Source: JAVBTT01 sp031550325
GTDB taxonomy: Bacteria > Bacillota > Clostridia > Oscillospirales > UBA929
Assembly: GCA_031550325.1 (NCBI GenBank)
Contig: JAVBOR010000011.1
Span: forward strand, 1 to 6,331
Reading direction: 5' to 3'
Length of the DNA stretch: 6,331 bases
Shown: piece by piece, positions 4,991-6,331 of the stretch
Layout: the number at the start of each line of letters is the position of its first letter
Numbering within the stretch: the first letter of the stretch is position 1
The notes under the pieces: model-generated
What the model was told of the DNA's origin: nothing
The model's input: the letters and a program-made list of their open reading frames with translations, nothing else
The model's database searches: none
Translations under genes and position numbers: made by a program

Positions 4991-5848
4991 CTACTTCAGC
5001 GCGTCTCGCAGCGCGCTTAAATTCTCCAGCATCACCGCGACATAGCTCTGCGTCCCGCTCTCAAAGGGCGAGAGCAGACGCGTCTGAGCGCCCGTTTGGG
5101 CGGCGATGACTTCGGAAGTTTTGGGACTGACCAGCTCTTCTGTGAAGATGACGCGCACGTCGTTTGTCTCTACATAGTCGATGATCTCGGCCATGCGGGC
5201 AGCCGTCGGCTCGCTCTCGGCCTGCAGCCCCTCGATGGCCACCTGGCGCAGCCCGTAAGCCGCGCACAGATATCCGAACGCCTCATGGGACACCACAAGA
5301 TCCGAGCGGGTAAACGCTTCCGTTTCGGATAGATATTGCTCATGAAGCGCCTCGACTTCGGCCTTGAGCTTCTCAAAATTGGCGGTATACGCGTCGCTGT
5401 TGGCCGGATCGTGCGCGCACAGCGCGTCCAGAATGGCGCGCATCTGCACTATGGCGTTGCGCGGATCCAGCCAGACATGGGGGTCGGACTGCGCGCCGTC
5501 GGCGGGCGTGAGCGGCGTGACGACCTCGGCCGTTTCGACAAAGGTCAGCGCGTCGCTGCGCAGGGACGCGCGCAATGACGGCAGGTACGGCTCCATACCC
5601 AGACCGCTGTAAATAAACAGGTCGGCGTTTTCCAGCGCCTCCATGTCGCGGATGGTCGGCTCCCAGCCGTGCGGGTCGGCGCCGGCGGGAACCAAAACGC
5701 GCAGGTCGCAGAGCTCTCCCGCAATCGACCTGGTAAAGTCCTCCATGGCGTAAAAGCTTACAACGATGCTCAGCCGGTCGCTTGGCGGCGACGGGCTTGA
5801 GCAGGCTGTCAACAGAAAAATGAGCAAAAAGGGCAAAACCCGCCTCAT
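4991..5848 (-). CDS. znuA: Zinc-type ABC transporter substrate-binding lipoprotein, ZnuA family (285 aa)
   Basis: This extracytoplasmic lipoprotein captures the metal and hands it to the permease. It has a signal peptide with lipobox LTAC and acylated Cys16. The likely metal ligands are H60 (in ADPHGWEP), H124 (in DPHVWLDP) and H188 (in VSHEAFGYL). A histidine rather than glutamate at the third site favours zinc over manganese within cluster A-I binding proteins. The usual His-rich loop between the first two ligand histidines is absent. The fourth, acidic ligand is not certain; E263 in the LSPFES segment is a candidate. ATG 5848 is chosen because GGAGG lies 5 nt before it and the lipoprotein signal then starts with MRR; an upstream TTG would add 11 unlikely residues. 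It is first in the operon, before znuC and znuB. Confidence 0.93.
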   Translation of the reverse strand: MRRVLPFLLIFLLTACSSPSPPSDRLSIVVSFYAMEDFTRSIAGELCDLRVLVPAGADPHGWEPTIRDMEALENADLFIYSGLGMEPYLPSLRASLRSDALTFVETAEVVTPLTPADGAQSDPHVWLDPRNAIVQMRAILDALCAHDPANSDAYTANFEKLKAEVEALHEQYLSETEAFTRSDLVVSHEAFGYLCAAYGLRQVAIEGLQAESEPTAARMAEIIDYVETNDVRVIFTEELVSPKTSEVIAAQTGAQTRLLSPFESGTQSYVAVMLENLSALRDALK

Positions 5849-5885
5849 AGGCACCTCCATCGTCTCTGATCCCAAAATCAATCAG

Positions 5886-5902
5886 ACTGCCAAAAAGGCA
5901 GT
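5886..5902. promoter_or_regulatory. Small hairpin in the znuA 5' UTR
   Basis: ACTGCC (5886-5891) and GGCAGT (5897-5902) enclose five A:T pairs (TTTTT on the transcribed strand). It lies 38 nt before the znuA start codon, inside the predicted leader. It could be an RNA element or a palindromic repressor site. It does not match the Bacillus Zur or streptococcal AdcR boxes as I know them. Confidence 0.4.
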
Positions 5903-5916
5903 AATATCGCGACTGC

Positions 5917-5943
5917 GAACGGCATCCCCTGAGGGGGCCGTTC
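5917..5943. promoter_or_regulatory. Stem-loop at the start of the znuA 5' UTR
   Basis: GAACGGC (5917-5923) pairs with GCCGTTC (5937-5943), with an inner CCCC/GGGG separated by a two-base bulge and a three-base loop. It would form about 13 nt after the predicted transcription start. It may stabilise the mRNA or take part in regulation. No T-run follows. Confidence 0.5.
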
Positions 5944-5962
5944 CTGCCGTGACACCAGCGAC

Positions 5963-5991
5963 AGTATATGCCAACGGACGGGTGAAGTCAA
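5963..5991 (-). promoter_or_regulatory. Sigma-A-type promoter of znuACB
   Basis: On the - strand, -35 TTGACT (complement of 5986-5991), 17-bp spacer, -10 TATACT (complement of 5963-5968). The expected start is near 5956, leaving a ~108-nt 5' UTR before znuA. This is the same -10 hexamer as at the rsgA leader promoter. Confidence 0.8.
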
Positions 5992-6061
5992 GCCGATCAA
6001 GGGATTTGAACTATGCCGAGGTGTGCTGCGGGGCATTTCACCGGACGAATTTCTGCCCCTG

Positions 6062-6093
6062 TGCCGGGCAGTTCAAGTCGCGCGTGCCCGGCA
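6062..6093. repeat. 9-bp inverted repeat upstream of the znu promoter
   Basis: TGCCGGGCA (6062-6070) and TGCCCGGCA (6085-6093) flank a 14-nt loop. The first arm plus CAG is shared with the sequence just after the rsgA stop, so it is the outer part of the repeat family. AAAAA follows on the + strand, so it is not an intrinsic terminator for rightward transcription, and on the - strand the T-run precedes it. The rest of 5992-6110 holds no gene I can support. Confidence 0.55.
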
Positions 6094-6109
6094 AAAAGCA
6101 ACATAGCCT

Positions 6110-6331
6110 ATCGCACACTCTCGTCCTTTATCGGTTTTCACATAGAGCCTGGCGGCGCAGCCGGCAAGTCCTCGCTGAACTGAAATAAGAAGAGCCGAGC
6201 GCCCGAGCAGGGAGGCCTGGAGCCTGGAGGCGTTTTGAAGCGCACGCGCCCTGAAGGGGCGACCGGTTCAAAAGCCGCAAGGCGAAGGCCGGCCGCCCGC
6301 GAGGACGAATGAGGCTTGACAGGCGAAAAAA
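6110..6331 (+). repeat. Dispersed repeat copy D (runs to the window edge)
   Basis: Bases 6169-6307 are the inverted counterpart of 1-139, about 96% identical. The tail GAGGCTTGACAGGCGAA (6311-6327) is shared, inverted, with copy C at 2811-2827. The front part (TTTATCGGTTTT at 6127-6138) is shared with decayed copy B. Between 6139 and 6168 it diverges from copies A and C. No protein-coding frame is credible. Copies A and D together flank the whole window as inverted repeats of at least 139 bp. Confidence 0.8.

Noticed and set aside
4261..5109. 282-codon open frame on the + strand opposite znuC
   Set aside because: Antisense shadow of an ATPase with every ABC motif present; it spans the znuC/znuA junction.
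5995..6030. Possible tRNA T-arm (GTTCAAATCCC on the - strand)
   Set aside because: The bases around the loop do not pair into a T-stem and no acceptor or anticodon arm can be placed.
5933..6106. 57-codon open stretch containing GFELCRGVLRGISPDEF, resembling protein
   Set aside because: It has no start codon or ribosome binding site and overlaps the znu promoter and the inverted repeat at 6062-6093; at most a decayed fragment, with no family recognised.
1..6331. Composite transposon bounded by the inverted repeats A and D
   Set aside because: There is no transposase, further copies of the repeat occur inside, and the cargo is ordinary housekeeping genes; dispersed repeats explain it better.
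1..6331. CRISPR array or toxin-antitoxin module
   Set aside because: No regularly spaced short direct repeats and no small two-gene module with a ribosome binding site are present.

Overview
The window looks like a chromosomal segment of a GC-rich, strictly anaerobic, Gram-positive bacterium, probably a Clostridia-class Bacillota. The support is indirect: a rubrerythrin, strong AGGAGG-type ribosome binding sites, sigma-A promoters with a recurrent TATACT -10 box, two SPase II lipoproteins (including the binding protein of a metal ABC importer), and an RsgA of the longer ~350-residue form. No 16S or other taxonomic marker is present, so the assignment is an inference.

Layout. Bases 1-194 are one copy (A) of a dispersed GC-rich repeat, followed by a perfect 14-bp-stem hairpin (214-246). 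A near-consensus promoter (TTGACA-N17-TATACT, 375-403) starts a ~230-nt leader. The leader has a well-formed 9-codon upstream ORF (444-473), several stem-loops and an intrinsic terminator (617-641). It precedes rsgA (807-1856, + strand), a circularly permuted GTPase of 30S ribosome maturation. After rsgA come a decayed repeat copy (B) and two terminator-like hairpins, which face the end of the leftward rubrerythrin gene rbr (2102-2644, - strand).

The rbr upstream region carries a ~278-bp MITE-like insertion (2681-2958) bounded by an exact 9-bp direct repeat and imperfect terminal inverted repeats. Inside it is a third, internally deleted repeat copy (C). Next is a small Ser/Pro/Thr-rich lipoprotein gene (3112-3387, + strand), which converges through one shared hairpin on a leftward operon.

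That operon is znuA-znuC-znuB (5848 to 3446, - strand). It encodes a lipoprotein metal-binding protein, an ATPase and a permease of a zinc-type (ABC-3/cluster 9) importer. It is read from a strong promoter (TTGACT-N17-TATACT) at 5991-5963, with a ~108-nt 5' UTR carrying two hairpins. The window ends in repeat copy D (6110-6331), an inverted match to copy A, so the whole segment is flanked by inverted repeats.

The genes form no single pathway: they cover ribosome assembly, peroxide/oxygen defence and metal uptake. The parts most worth a second look are the uORF/terminator leader in front of the ribosome-assembly GTPase, and the nested family of dispersed repeats and hairpins that fill nearly all the intergenic space.
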